DNA of 25,324 bases from NCBI GenBank assembly GCA_022181005.1, contig BQMV01000129.1:1-25324 (forward strand). The letters are read 5' to 3'. The DNA is from Anaerolineaceae bacterium. Lineage in GTDB: Bacteria; Chloroflexota; Anaerolineae; Anaerolineales; Villigracilaceae. Below, one piece after another: positions 14,487 through 22,568 of this stretch. The translations under genes were made by a program, and so were the position numbers. Under the pieces are notes generated by a model that saw only the letters and a program-made list of their open reading frames with translations, did not search any database and was not told the origin of the DNA. Every line of letters begins with the position of its first letter. Within the stretch, counting starts at the first letter, position 1.

Positions 14487-16121
14487 ATGAACATCCGCAA
14501 GACTTTTCGCAGATGGAGCGCGTTGTCAGGGGCTTTTAGTTTGCTCGTCTGCATGACAAACACCGGTTTTGCTTCCATCGGAAGGGAAGTTAATGCGTCC
14601 GCGAACAATCCGCCTGGTCCTGATAGATTCTCTGTAACCACAATTGAGTATACCGAATACACTTGGTGGATGGCGCGCTGGGGGACGAATGAATTAATTT
14701 GCGAACTCAAAATTGACCACGAGGGTTTGCCGGTCTCCGCCGATATATTTTCAAACTGCGAGAAGAAAGATTATCAAAACTGGCTGCAACAGAAGCCTTG
14801 TCATGAGCGCGATGCTGCTTTATGCAAAGGCAGCTATCTAATGCTGATTGACAGCCAGCCAGCGCAAAAAGAAATCGCGACAAAACTTCCGCCGCCTCTC
14901 GTGCAGATCACGCTGGAAAACTGCGACCCTGTCTACACTTCTTCTACCAGCATCTGCGAACTCGATCCTATTTTAGTGCTATCAGGAATCGAACCGCTTC
15001 CGGATTATGAAATTACGCACATTGAAGGACGCTACGAGGATCAATCGTTTAAATGCAGCGCCCATTGCCGCCTGCAACTCCCAACCAGCGCCGAGGAAGG
15101 CTCAACATTGCAATTCTGGGCGTATTCCAGCTATGGCGACAGCAGTTCTATTTTTAACGCGTTGATCCGCGTCGCGCCAGCCGATATTGGAAATCCCGAT
15201 CGTTCCTTTTGGTATGTGGATGTATTGTCCAGCCAATGGGCGGGAGTCCCTGTCGCAAGCTGTGTGCAGGCGTGGGGAGCATTGCCGCCCATCGGCGGTC
15301 CGCCCAATTGGTTAAGCACGCCTACGCAAAGCGAATCGCTTGGCACAGACGTACCGTATAACTACCTCGCCGCCAATCTAATTCGCAGCGGAGTCGTAGA
15401 TGCCAGTTCATGCCCACACAACGGCTTGCTTCAAGAAAGCGTCGTCGCTTCCGCATGCGGGCTGCGTAAAGCGCGCGAAGCAGTGGCACATTGGCAGAAT
15501 CAATTCGACTCCATTATTTTGAGCGCAGCGCAAGATACCGGCGTGCCCGCCAGTCTGTTGAAGAATCTCTTCGCACAAGAGAGTCAGTTTTGGCCCGGTG
15601 TCGGCTCAAAGAGAGACGTGGGGCTGGGTCAACTGACCGAGCATGGAGCGGACACCACGCTGCTTTGGAATCCGCCATTCTTCAATCAGTTCTGTCCGCG
15701 CATCATGGACTCTGAAGCGTGCGCCAACGGTTATCTAGGACTCGATGAAAGCGGTCGAGAATATGCGCGAGTTGCATTAATCCATGAGGTGAATGCAATT
15801 TGCGACGATTGTCCATTAGGTATTGACCTTGATCGCGCAAATTTCAGCATTAGCGTCTTTGCGCATACGCTATTAGCAAATTGCGAACAAGCCGGGCGAC
15901 TCGTAAAGAACGTTACCGGGCGAACCGCCGGGAATGCGGCTGCCTATGAAGATCTATGGAAATTCTCGCTGGTCAATTATCACGCAGGTCCGGGCTGTCT
16001 CGGCGACGCGTTAGACGCGGCATTCTCCGAGAAGATGGAATTAACGTGGGAGAACGTCTCGTCAAAATTCTCGACCGGGTGCGTGAGCGCTTCAAAATAC
16101 GTTAACAACATCAGCAAATAA
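14487..16121 (+). CDS. Cysteine-rich secreted protein with lytic-transglycosylase-like (SLT) domain
   Basis: From the ATG at 14487 the protein has 544 residues and a signal peptide (MNIRKTFRRW then a hydrophobic core, ending near residue 29). An N-terminal part of about 320 residues is not recognised. The C-terminal part (about 333-500) looks like a lysozyme-fold transglycosylase: a candidate catalytic Glu at 365 in LLKNLFAQESQFWPG, then DVGLGQLTE, and NYHAGPG near 497-503, which corresponds to the family's NYNAGPG. It would cleave or bind peptidoglycan outside the cell. About 18 cysteines lie in the mature part, many in pairs such as CSAHC and CDDC, which is very unusual for this family and suggests several disulfides. 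A GTG at 14472 is an alternative start but weakens the signal peptide. No ribosome site is visible. Confidence 0.75.
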   Translation: MNIRKTFRRWSALSGAFSLLVCMTNTGFASIGREVNASANNPPGPDRFSVTTIEYTEYTWWMARWGTNELICELKIDHEGLPVSADIFSNCEKKDYQNWLQQKPCHERDAALCKGSYLMLIDSQPAQKEIATKLPPPLVQITLENCDPVYTSSTSICELDPILVLSGIEPLPDYEITHIEGRYEDQSFKCSAHCRLQLPTSAEEGSTLQFWAYSSYGDSSSIFNALIRVAPADIGNPDRSFWYVDVLSSQWAGVPVASCVQAWGALPPIGGPPNWLSTPTQSESLGTDVPYNYLAANLIRSGVVDASSCPHNGLLQESVVASACGLRKAREAVAHWQNQFDSIILSAAQDTGVPASLLKNLFAQESQFWPGVGSKRDVGLGQLTEHGADTTLLWNPPFFNQFCPRIMDSEACANGYLGLDESGREYARVALIHEVNAICDDCPLGIDLDRANFSISVFAHTLLANCEQAGRLVKNVTGRTAGNAAAYEDLWKFSLVNYHAGPGCLGDALDAAFSEKMELTWENVSSKFSTGCVSASKYVNNISK

Positions 16122-16136
16122 TCGCCTTGTTTTTTG

Positions 16137-16145
16137 TGCTACACT
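16137..16145 (+). promoter_or_regulatory. Extended -10 promoter (TGCTACACT) of the redox operon
   Basis: TGCTACACT is an extended -10 located 16 bases after the stop codon of the SLT-domain gene and about 60 bases before the ATG at 16206. The -35 position holds no match. The same TGnTACACT element precedes two other genes in the window. Confidence 0.4.
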
Positions 16146-16167
16146 AAAGCCCCTATATCACCGCCCC

Positions 16168-16190
16168 GCCTTTTTTCAATCGAGAAAGGC
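16168..16190 (+). promoter_or_regulatory. Leader hairpin before the iron-sulfur oxidoreductase gene
   Basis: GCCTTTTTT and GAGAAAGGC can pair, using two G-U pairs, around the 5-base loop CAATC. The hairpin lies in the predicted leader, 7 bases before the GGAG ribosome site (16197-16200). It might instead be a terminator remnant of the upstream gene. Confidence 0.3.
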
Positions 16191-16205
16191 GCTGTTGGAG
16201 TATTC

Positions 16206-18188
16206 ATGCTTACCTTCACCGAAAAGATCGTCTTTGCCGTTCTCATGCTTATTTCCGCCGCGCTAACCTATCGCGGCGTGCGACGTATCGTTCGACAAAT
16301 AGCCAGCGGTCAGGGAAAAATAGACTGGTCGCTCGCACCCAAACGAATCGGCGAACTGATCTCTAAATATATATTCTTCACCCCCGTATTCCGCTTCCGG
16401 CTATGGGTCAGCGTCTTACATGCGTTCATCGGCTGGGGGTTCTTTGTTTATGTGATCGTCAACCTGAATGAACTGATCTTCGCTTACGCTAATGTCAACG
16501 TCCTCCATCAGACGGGTTTGCCCGGCGATCTATTTCGCTTCCTGGCGGAATTTCTATCGTTTGCACTGATGCTTAGCATGATCGGTTTATCCATCCGCCG
16601 CTATATCTTTAACCCCGCGACGCTCCGCACGCGCGATACCACCCTGCTCGATCCTCGAGCGCGTCGCGGCATTACAATCGACTCAGCAATCGTAACCGCC
16701 ACATTTTTTACACACACGCTGGCGCGAGTGTTAGCCGAGTCGTTCTACCTCGCCCGCCACGGCGTATCCGACGCATGGCAACCGCTCACGTCAGCGATAG
16801 CGCGGCTATGGGCAAATATGCCTCAGACGCAACTGCTCTTCGACGAACGTTTAATGTTTTGGATTTCGCTCGGATTAGTGTTCGCGTTCCTGCCTTACTT
16901 CCCTTATTCAAAGCATATGCACTTATTTGTCGCTCCATTAAATTTCGCCTTAAAGCCCGAACGGAAATCCATGGGGCAATTAAGCTACATTGATCTCGAC
17001 GATCAATCCATCGAACAGTTCGGCGCGGCGAAGATGAGCGATCTTGGCTGGGAACAAATTATGGACGCTTACGCCTGCATTCAATGTTTTCGTTGTCAGG
17101 AGGTCTGTCCGGCGTACAATACAGGAAAAATCCTCTCGCCTGCCGCACTAGAGATTAACAAACGCTATCACTTGAAAACCGGCGATACCGACGCGCCAAT
17201 GCTCAACCTCATTTCAGAAGAGGCTGTTTGGGCTTGCACCAGTTGCGGCGCGTGCGTGGATATTTGTCCCGTCGGAAACGAGCCGATGCGCGACATCCTC
17301 GACATCCGTAGAAATCTGGCAATGATGGAAAGTCAGTTTCCAAAAGAGTTGGAAAACGCATTCAAAGGGATCGAACGCAATGCGAACCCGTGGAACGTTC
17401 CGCAAGCGGATCGTTTGAAGTGGGCAGAAGGACTCGACGTGCCGACGATCGAACAAAATCCTAAGCCTGACGTTTTGTGGTGGGTTGGGTGCGCGCCCGC
17501 GACCGATCCGCGCGCGCAAAAAACAGCGCAAGCCTTCGCAAAAATTCTAAATGCGGCAAGGGTCAACTTTGCCGTGCTTGGAAAGCATGAATCTTGCACG
17601 GGCGATCCCGCTCGCCGGGCGGGACGCGAAGATATCTTCTTCGCGATGGCTTCGCAAAACGTGGAAGTTCTCAACGAGGTCAAACCGAAGCGCATCGTCG
17701 CCACATGCCCGCATTGCTTGCATGTGCTTAAAAACGAATACCCCGCTTTCGGCGGCGAATACGAAGTCGTCCATCACACGCAGTTAATCAACGAACTAGT
17801 AGGCGCTGGAAAGATCAGCATGGAAGTGGATGAAGATCAATTCTCGGTGACTTTTCACGATCCGTGTTATTTGGGGCGGCACAACAACATCTTCGACGCG
17901 CCGCGCGACGCATTAACTTCCGCAGGCGCGTCGACTATTGAAATGCCGCGCCATGCCGAACAAGCGTTTTGTTGCGGCGCAGGAGGAGCGCAGATTTGGA
18001 AAGAAGAAGAGGAAGGAACGATGCGCGTAAATACCGAGCGCTTCACAGAAGCGAAAGCCACCGGCGCCCTCACCCTTGCAGTAGGATGTCCCTTCTGCCT
18101 CTTGATGATGACCGACGCTTCCAAAGCCGACGGCGGAGAAATTCAGGTGAAAGACGTAGCGGAGATCGTCGCCGAGAGATTAAAATAG
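16206..18188 (+). CDS. Membrane iron-sulfur oxidoreductase, HdrD/FadF-like
   Basis: The 660-residue protein joins an N-terminal membrane part with about five helices (residues 5-250), similar to the b-type cytochrome subunit of nitrate reductase, to a cytoplasmic part with two 4Fe-4S clusters and two CCG domains. Cluster cysteines are C291, C294, C297, C301 and C344, C347, C350, C354. The CCG region shows CTGDPARRAG, CPHC, DPCYLGRHN and CCGAGGAQIW, typical of HdrB/HdrD catalytic cysteines. Histidines 72, 170, 237 and 239 are candidate heme ligands. FadF-type proteins of this plan pass electrons from electron-transfer flavoprotein to menaquinone during fatty-acid oxidation, which is the best guess here, but no EtfAB gene is in the window. 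The ATG at 16206 is chosen because GGAG lies at 16197-16200. It starts a four-gene operon. Confidence 0.85.
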   Translation: MLTFTEKIVFAVLMLISAALTYRGVRRIVRQIASGQGKIDWSLAPKRIGELISKYIFFTPVFRFRLWVSVLHAFIGWGFFVYVIVNLNELIFAYANVNVLHQTGLPGDLFRFLAEFLSFALMLSMIGLSIRRYIFNPATLRTRDTTLLDPRARRGITIDSAIVTATFFTHTLARVLAESFYLARHGVSDAWQPLTSAIARLWANMPQTQLLFDERLMFWISLGLVFAFLPYFPYSKHMHLFVAPLNFALKPERKSMGQLSYIDLDDQSIEQFGAAKMSDLGWEQIMDAYACIQCFRCQEVCPAYNTGKILSPAALEINKRYHLKTGDTDAPMLNLISEEAVWACTSCGACVDICPVGNEPMRDILDIRRNLAMMESQFPKELENAFKGIERNANPWNVPQADRLKWAEGLDVPTIEQNPKPDVLWWVGCAPATDPRAQKTAQAFAKILNAARVNFAVLGKHESCTGDPARRAGREDIFFAMASQNVEVLNEVKPKRIVATCPHCLHVLKNEYPAFGGEYEVVHHTQLINELVGAGKISMEVDEDQFSVTFHDPCYLGRHNNIFDAPRDALTSAGASTIEMPRHAEQAFCCGAGGAQIWKEEEEGTMRVNTERFTEAKATGALTLAVGCPFCLLMMTDASKADGGEIQVKDVAEIVAERLK

Positions 18189-18192
18189 CGAT

Positions 18193-18567
18193 ATGAAATT
18201 TAAACTCTTACTCTGGTCCGTCGCCGCCGTATGGTTGGCAGCCTGCTCGTCAAACGCCGCGCAGCCGACGCCCACGCTCACGTCACTGGAACAGATCGGT
18301 CTATCCGTTTACAATTTACGTTGCGCACAGTGTCACGCGCTCGCGCCTGACACTGTGGTTATCGGTCCCTCATTAGCGGGCATTGCCGTTCGCGCCGCGA
18401 CGCGCATTCCTGACTACGATGCACAGGCATATATTGAAGAATCGATCCTCTCGCCCAAGTCTTATATCGTGGAAGGATTTCCGGACACTATGCCGACCAA
18501 TTTTGCCAAAGACTTAACGAGCGAGGAATTCAAAGGTCTCGTTGCGTTTCTATTGACTCTCAAATAA
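18193..18567 (+). CDS. Small cytochrome c lipoprotein
   Basis: The 124-residue protein has a lipoprotein signal (VWLAAC, C18) and a short PTPTLT linker. One class I-like cytochrome c domain follows with CAQCH (C44, C47, H48) and a likely axial Met in DTMPTNF (M100). The final helix reads EEFKGLVAFLLTL, as in monoheme cytochromes c. It would sit on the outer face of the membrane and shuttle electrons over short distances. It starts 4 bases after the iron-sulfur oxidoreductase gene and ends 15 bases before the di-heme peroxidase gene. A role as electron donor to the peroxidase is therefore plausible but is an inference from position. Maturation needs the ccm genes upstream. Confidence 0.88.
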   Translation: MKFKLLLWSVAAVWLAACSSNAAQPTPTLTSLEQIGLSVYNLRCAQCHALAPDTVVIGPSLAGIAVRAATRIPDYDAQAYIEESILSPKSYIVEGFPDTMPTNFAKDLTSEEFKGLVAFLLTLK

Positions 18568-18582
18568 CTCACTGGAGAAATC

Positions 18583-20805
18583 ATGAAAACCTGGATTAAA
18601 CGCATCCTGCTAGCCTTAGGAGCGATCGCCCTCTTTGGGATCGTCTACGCCGCATTCGCCCCGCTGCCCTTCGACAAACTGCCCTCGCGCGATAAATGGG
18701 GCGCCGGCGCCAGCGGCGTGCTTCCCGCTTATAGCGGGTTGCAACGCGAGTTTCCGCCTTTGAATGGCGACGTTACGCCCGACAAAACTCAATTGGGACG
18801 GTTGCTGTTCTTCGACCCAATCCTTTCAAAAAATCAGGATATTTCCTGCGCAACCTGCCACAACCCCAGCCTCGGCTTCAGCGACGGCTTGCAAACGGCG
18901 CAAGGTTCAAACGGCGAACGCCTTGCGCGTAATACGCCCACGCTTTGGAATGCCGGCTATGAATCAAAACTTTTCTGGGATGGTCGCGCCGACTCGCTGG
19001 AAGCGCAAATGTCCGTCCCGCTTCACGCTGAGAACGAAATGGCTGGAGACAGCGTAGAAACTGTTGCCCGCTTAAGCGCAATTCCTGAATACGCTCAACT
19101 TTTCGAAAAAACCTTCGGCAAAGACGCGATCACAATGGCAAACGTACAATCTGCGATCGCTTCATTCGAGCGGACGCTTATCTCTAAAGACAGCCCTTTC
19201 GATAAATACGCCGCCGGTCAGTTCGACGCGCTTACCGCGCAACAACGTCGCGGCTTGAATCTCTTCCGTTCAGCGGCGACGCGCTGTTTTGAATGTCATG
19301 CCGCGCCAACTTTCGGCTCGAACGATTTCTTTGTCACCGGAGCGCCCGACTTGGACGGATTCCCACATGACGCCGGCCGCGCCGCCGTTGTCAGCGATGG
19401 GAAAGACGGCGCGTTCAAATCGCCTACGTTGCGCAACATTGCATTGAGCGAACCATACATGCATAACGGCGCCTTCGCCACCTTAGACGACGTGCTGTGG
19501 TTCTACGAAAAAGGCGGCGGAAGCGAATTCGGTTTGGAAGTAGATCGGCATATCATCCCCATCGAGTTGAGCGAGCAGGAACACAACGACCTGATCGCGT
19601 TCTTGTATGCATTGACCGACGAAAGCGCCATGCCCGAAATTCCCAAATCTGTGCCGTCGGGCTTGCCGGTGGTAGAGCAAGTTCCCAACTTGGGACGCGA
19701 AGTTGCAAAACAGATGAACATCGAGGCGGCTGGAGCGGGCGTTTCGGCGCATACGCCGACGACGGTCCGCGTAGGACCGCACGAGACGATCCAGCAAGCG
19801 ATTGATCGTTCGGGTCCGGGCGATACGATTGAAGTCCCTTATGGGATTTATCGCGAAGCGGTGGCGCTCGATTGGAGCGACGTCACGTTAGTCGGCATTC
19901 CCAACGCAAAGGGAGAATGGCCCGTATTCGACGGCGAAGGAACCCGTTCGGACGGCGTAGTCGCTTCAGGCAATAATTTCGAAATGTATAATTTTGCCGT
20001 AAAAAATTACACCTCGAACGGCGTGCTGGTAGAAGGCGCGACCGGCGTATATTTACACGATATGTATATTGAGAATACCGGCGTATACGGCGTGTATCCT
20101 GTCCGTTGCACCGATGTGTTGATCGAACGTATTGAAGCGACGCTGATGAACGACGCGGCAGTGTACGCGGGCAAGTCGGAAAACGTAGTTATTCGCGATA
20201 CGCTGACATACGGCAACGTGGTTGGCGTTGAATTGGAGAACACCGTCAACGGCGAGGTATACAACAATGTGGCGCGCGACAACACTGTCGGTATTTTCAT
20301 TGATCTCTTACCGCAACTACCCTCGAAAGTTTCTTTGTACACCAAAGTGTACGACAACGTCGTTGAGAACAATAACGGCGCGAATTTCGGCAAACCCGGC
20401 TCTGCGGTATCGCTCATTCCGCCGGGCACGGGCATCCTTGTCTTAGCGGCGGACGAGGTGGAAGTGTACAACAACACGATCCGCGGCAATAAATCGGGCG
20501 GCTTGGCTGTGTTCAATTTGACGATCGGTTTCGCCTCCAATGAAATTGACGTAGGTCCGAATCCTGAACATGTGTACGCGCATGACAATCTTTACGAAAA
20601 CAACGGCTACGACGCCGATCCCTTCGTGAAGAATATGCTCGGCAAAGGATTCGATATTATTTGGGACGCCAACGGCGCAGACAATTATTTCGACGAGAAA
20701 GTTTCATCGTCTTTCCCGCCTTTCTTGCCCAAGAGTTCGTGGCCCCAACCTTTGTATAACCTCTACTGGAGATTCTTCAATTTCATCGTTAAGGCGGCGG
20801 GATAA
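18583..20805 (+). CDS. Di-heme cytochrome c peroxidase fused to a parallel beta-helix domain
   Basis: The 740-residue protein has an N-terminal membrane or signal segment (about 6-26). Residues about 45-345 form a bacterial di-heme cytochrome c peroxidase/MauG-type module, with CATCH (C89-H93), the LFWDGRADSLE segment, CFECH (C235-H239), and PYMHNGAF with M293 as likely distal ligand of the electron-transfer heme. Family members reduce hydrogen peroxide or oxidise protein-bound substrates outside the membrane. From about 395 to 690 there is a right-handed parallel beta-helix of the NosD/CASH type, starting GPHETIQQAIDRSGPGDTI and continuing with many NN, G-V and Y-N turns. The C-terminus ends in an aromatic-rich segment (LYWRFFNFIV). 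Normal peroxidases end near 350, so half the protein is an added, probably carbohydrate- or surface-binding domain. GGAG precedes the ATG. Confidence 0.88.
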   Translation: MKTWIKRILLALGAIALFGIVYAAFAPLPFDKLPSRDKWGAGASGVLPAYSGLQREFPPLNGDVTPDKTQLGRLLFFDPILSKNQDISCATCHNPSLGFSDGLQTAQGSNGERLARNTPTLWNAGYESKLFWDGRADSLEAQMSVPLHAENEMAGDSVETVARLSAIPEYAQLFEKTFGKDAITMANVQSAIASFERTLISKDSPFDKYAAGQFDALTAQQRRGLNLFRSAATRCFECHAAPTFGSNDFFVTGAPDLDGFPHDAGRAAVVSDGKDGAFKSPTLRNIALSEPYMHNGAFATLDDVLWFYEKGGGSEFGLEVDRHIIPIELSEQEHNDLIAFLYALTDESAMPEIPKSVPSGLPVVEQVPNLGREVAKQMNIEAAGAGVSAHTPTTVRVGPHETIQQAIDRSGPGDTIEVPYGIYREAVALDWSDVTLVGIPNAKGEWPVFDGEGTRSDGVVASGNNFEMYNFAVKNYTSNGVLVEGATGVYLHDMYIENTGVYGVYPVRCTDVLIERIEATLMNDAAVYAGKSENVVIRDTLTYGNVVGVELENTVNGEVYNNVARDNTVGIFIDLLPQLPSKVSLYTKVYDNVVENNNGANFGKPGSAVSLIPPGTGILVLAADEVEVYNNTIRGNKSGGLAVFNLTIGFASNEIDVGPNPEHVYAHDNLYENNGYDADPFVKNMLGKGFDIIWDANGADNYFDEKVSSSFPPFLPKSSWPQPLYNLYWRFFNFIVKAAG

Positions 20806-20820
20806 GAGGAGCGCTTTTTC

Positions 20821-21360
20821 ATGCACCGCCTCTTCCCCGTTTCTGTGAGAGATGATATTTTCTTCAACTATAGGAACACGCCCATTGGAGCGTTGCTCGA
20901 ATATCACAACCTCGGCGCAGAGCACGAGCCCTACGCACAAGCGCAACTGCTGATCGGCATGTGCATGGATAGCCGCAAGCATTTGCACATCCCCGATAAT
21001 TTCGCGTACATCATCCGCACAGGCGGAGCGAATTTACGCTACAGCGAATTCAAGGTTTCCTATGCCATCGCAGTAGGAGGCGTGCAGTGTATTGCGTTGA
21101 TCGGTCACGATCAGTGCGGGATGGTCAATTTGATGTCGAACAAAGAGGCGTTCGTTCAAGGTTTGACCGAACGGGCGGGCTGGGAGCGCGAGCTAGCCGA
21201 ACAACATTTCACCAATTTCGTTCCAATGTTCGAGATCGGCAACGAGATAGATTTCATCATCAGCGAGGCGCAACGATTACGGCAGCGCTATCCGAAAATA
21301 CAAGTCGCGCCGTTGTTGTACAAGGTGGAAGATAATTTGTTGTATCAAGTGAAAGAATAA
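20821..21360 (+). CDS. Beta-class carbonic anhydrase-like protein
   Basis: The 179-residue protein carries the beta-carbonic anhydrase zinc site: C48 with D50 and R52 in MCMDSR, and H96 with C99 in IGHDQCGM. The IRTGGAN segment (about 65-71) also fits. The family interconverts carbon dioxide and bicarbonate. The length is at the short end of the family and no signal peptide is present, so it should be cytoplasmic. The N-terminus resembles no other domain. AGAGGAG (20805-20811) overlaps the stop of the peroxidase gene, which makes this the last gene of the operon. Some related proteins lack proven carbonic anhydrase activity, so the family call is firmer than the activity. Confidence 0.82.
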   Translation: MHRLFPVSVRDDIFFNYRNTPIGALLEYHNLGAEHEPYAQAQLLIGMCMDSRKHLHIPDNFAYIIRTGGANLRYSEFKVSYAIAVGGVQCIALIGHDQCGMVNLMSNKEAFVQGLTERAGWERELAEQHFTNFVPMFEIGNEIDFIISEAQRLRQRYPKIQVAPLLYKVEDNLLYQVKE

Positions 21361-21391
21361 GCGTTGAAGCCTACGTCGTCGCCTTCAACGC
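21361..21391. terminator. Hairpin terminator between convergent genes
   Basis: GCGTTGAAG (21361-21369) pairs with CTTCAACGC (21383-21391) around a 13-base loop. On the minus strand the stem is followed by TTATTCTTT, a reasonable U-rich tail. It overlaps the last codons of the site-2 protease gene and begins directly after the carbonic anhydrase stop codon. Confidence 0.65.
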
Positions 21392-22456
21392 CGAACGGAT
21401 CATCAAAAATTCGGTGATGTTTTCCGCGGTGATCAATCCGATAAATTGACCGGCATGCACGACCGGCAGTGTTTTCGTTTTTGTTTCTTGCAGACGCATA
21501 AGGGCTGATTCGACCATATCATGCGAATCAACGCTGGGCAGGTTCTTGCGCATCACACTGACGACCGACGCGCTTTGTCCATGCTGAGAGAGCGCGGCGA
21601 TAAACGCATCGCGTTCAAGGATGCCCATCACAACGCCGTTCGCGTCCACCACGGGGAAATCATGTTGCGAACCAGCCAGAATCAATCCGACCGCCTGCGC
21701 GAGCGTATCGCGAGGCGAGAGGGTTTTGTAATCGGTCATCATGGCGCGCGTAACTGGAATCCCGCCAAGCGAATCTTTCATCAGCGCCATACTGGCTTCC
21801 TGAGAAGCTCCAATATATACAAAGAACGCAATGAACAGCAAAAACGGATTGCTGAACAGACCGATGAATCCAAACAAAAAGGCGATTCCTTGACCGATAT
21901 TCGCCGCCACCTGCGTCGCGTGAACGTAATCCATACGCATGGCAAGAAGAGCGCGTAAGACGCGTCCGCCATCCATAGGGAAGGCGGGGATCAAGTTGAA
22001 GAGCGCCAACGCCACATTGACGATCATCAGCCGCGCAAAAAAAGAACCAGAAGCGATAGTCGCGCCGCTGAGCGTCGTTAGAGCCTTCGTAGGAGCGAGA
22101 GCCGTAAACAACAACGCGGCAATGACTACGTTGACGGCGGGTCCCATCAGCGCAACCCATAATTCTTCAATAGGCTTATCAGGCATACGCTCCAAACGCG
22201 CCACGCCGCCGATAGGGTAAAGCGTAATGTCGCGGGTTTTTATCCCATATTTGCGGGCGGTCAATGCGTGACCATATTCATGCAAAACAACGCATAGAAA
22301 AAGGGCAAGGATAAACAACACACCGCTTAATACTTGAGCGAGCGTTCCATGTTCGAGCCAGTAACTATACCCAACCCAACCGATTAATAGAAGAAACGTA
22401 GCGTGAATATATACATCAATGCCTAAAAAACGGCCCAGCTTCCACTGCCACTTCAT
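21371..22456 (-). CDS. Site-2 protease (M50) with two CBS domains
   Basis: The 361-residue membrane protein is an intramembrane zinc metalloprotease of the M50B group (SpoIVFB/Rip3-like). The zinc site is HEYGH (H59, E60, H63) in a membrane helix, and the third ligand is D162 in NLIPAFPMDGGR. The remaining core helices span about 100-220. Two CBS domains follow at about 234-289 and 298-354; such domains bind adenine nucleotides and usually gate activity. Site-2 proteases cut membrane-bound transcription factors or anti-sigma factors; no such substrate gene is adjacent. AAAGGAG (22470-22464) precedes the ATG. It is downstream of the oxoamine synthase gene on the same strand with 112 bases between them. 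Confidence 0.93.
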   Translation of the reverse strand: MKWQWKLGRFLGIDVYIHATFLLLIGWVGYSYWLEHGTLAQVLSGVLFILALFLCVVLHEYGHALTARKYGIKTRDITLYPIGGVARLERMPDKPIEELWVALMGPAVNVVIAALLFTALAPTKALTTLSGATIASGSFFARLMIVNVALALFNLIPAFPMDGGRVLRALLAMRMDYVHATQVAANIGQGIAFLFGFIGLFSNPFLLFIAFFVYIGASQEASMALMKDSLGGIPVTRAMMTDYKTLSPRDTLAQAVGLILAGSQHDFPVVDANGVVMGILERDAFIAALSQHGQSASVVSVMRKNLPSVDSHDMVESALMRLQETKTKTLPVVHAGQFIGLITAENITEFLMIRSALKATT

Positions 22457-22568
22457 TTCCTATCTCCTTTACTTTTCGCGAGCATACCCCCCGCTTGTTA
22501 AAAGATTGTCATATTTTCATGAGAGTCGCGTAGAGCGCCGGCTTACCGACAGGCTAAGGTTGGTTATG

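Noticed and set aside
20007..20588. Minus-strand open frame of 193 codons inside the peroxidase/beta-helix gene
   Set aside because: It is fully antisense to a well-supported gene, has Ser/Thr-rich composition caused by the beta-helix codons, and has no ribosome site or recognisable domain.
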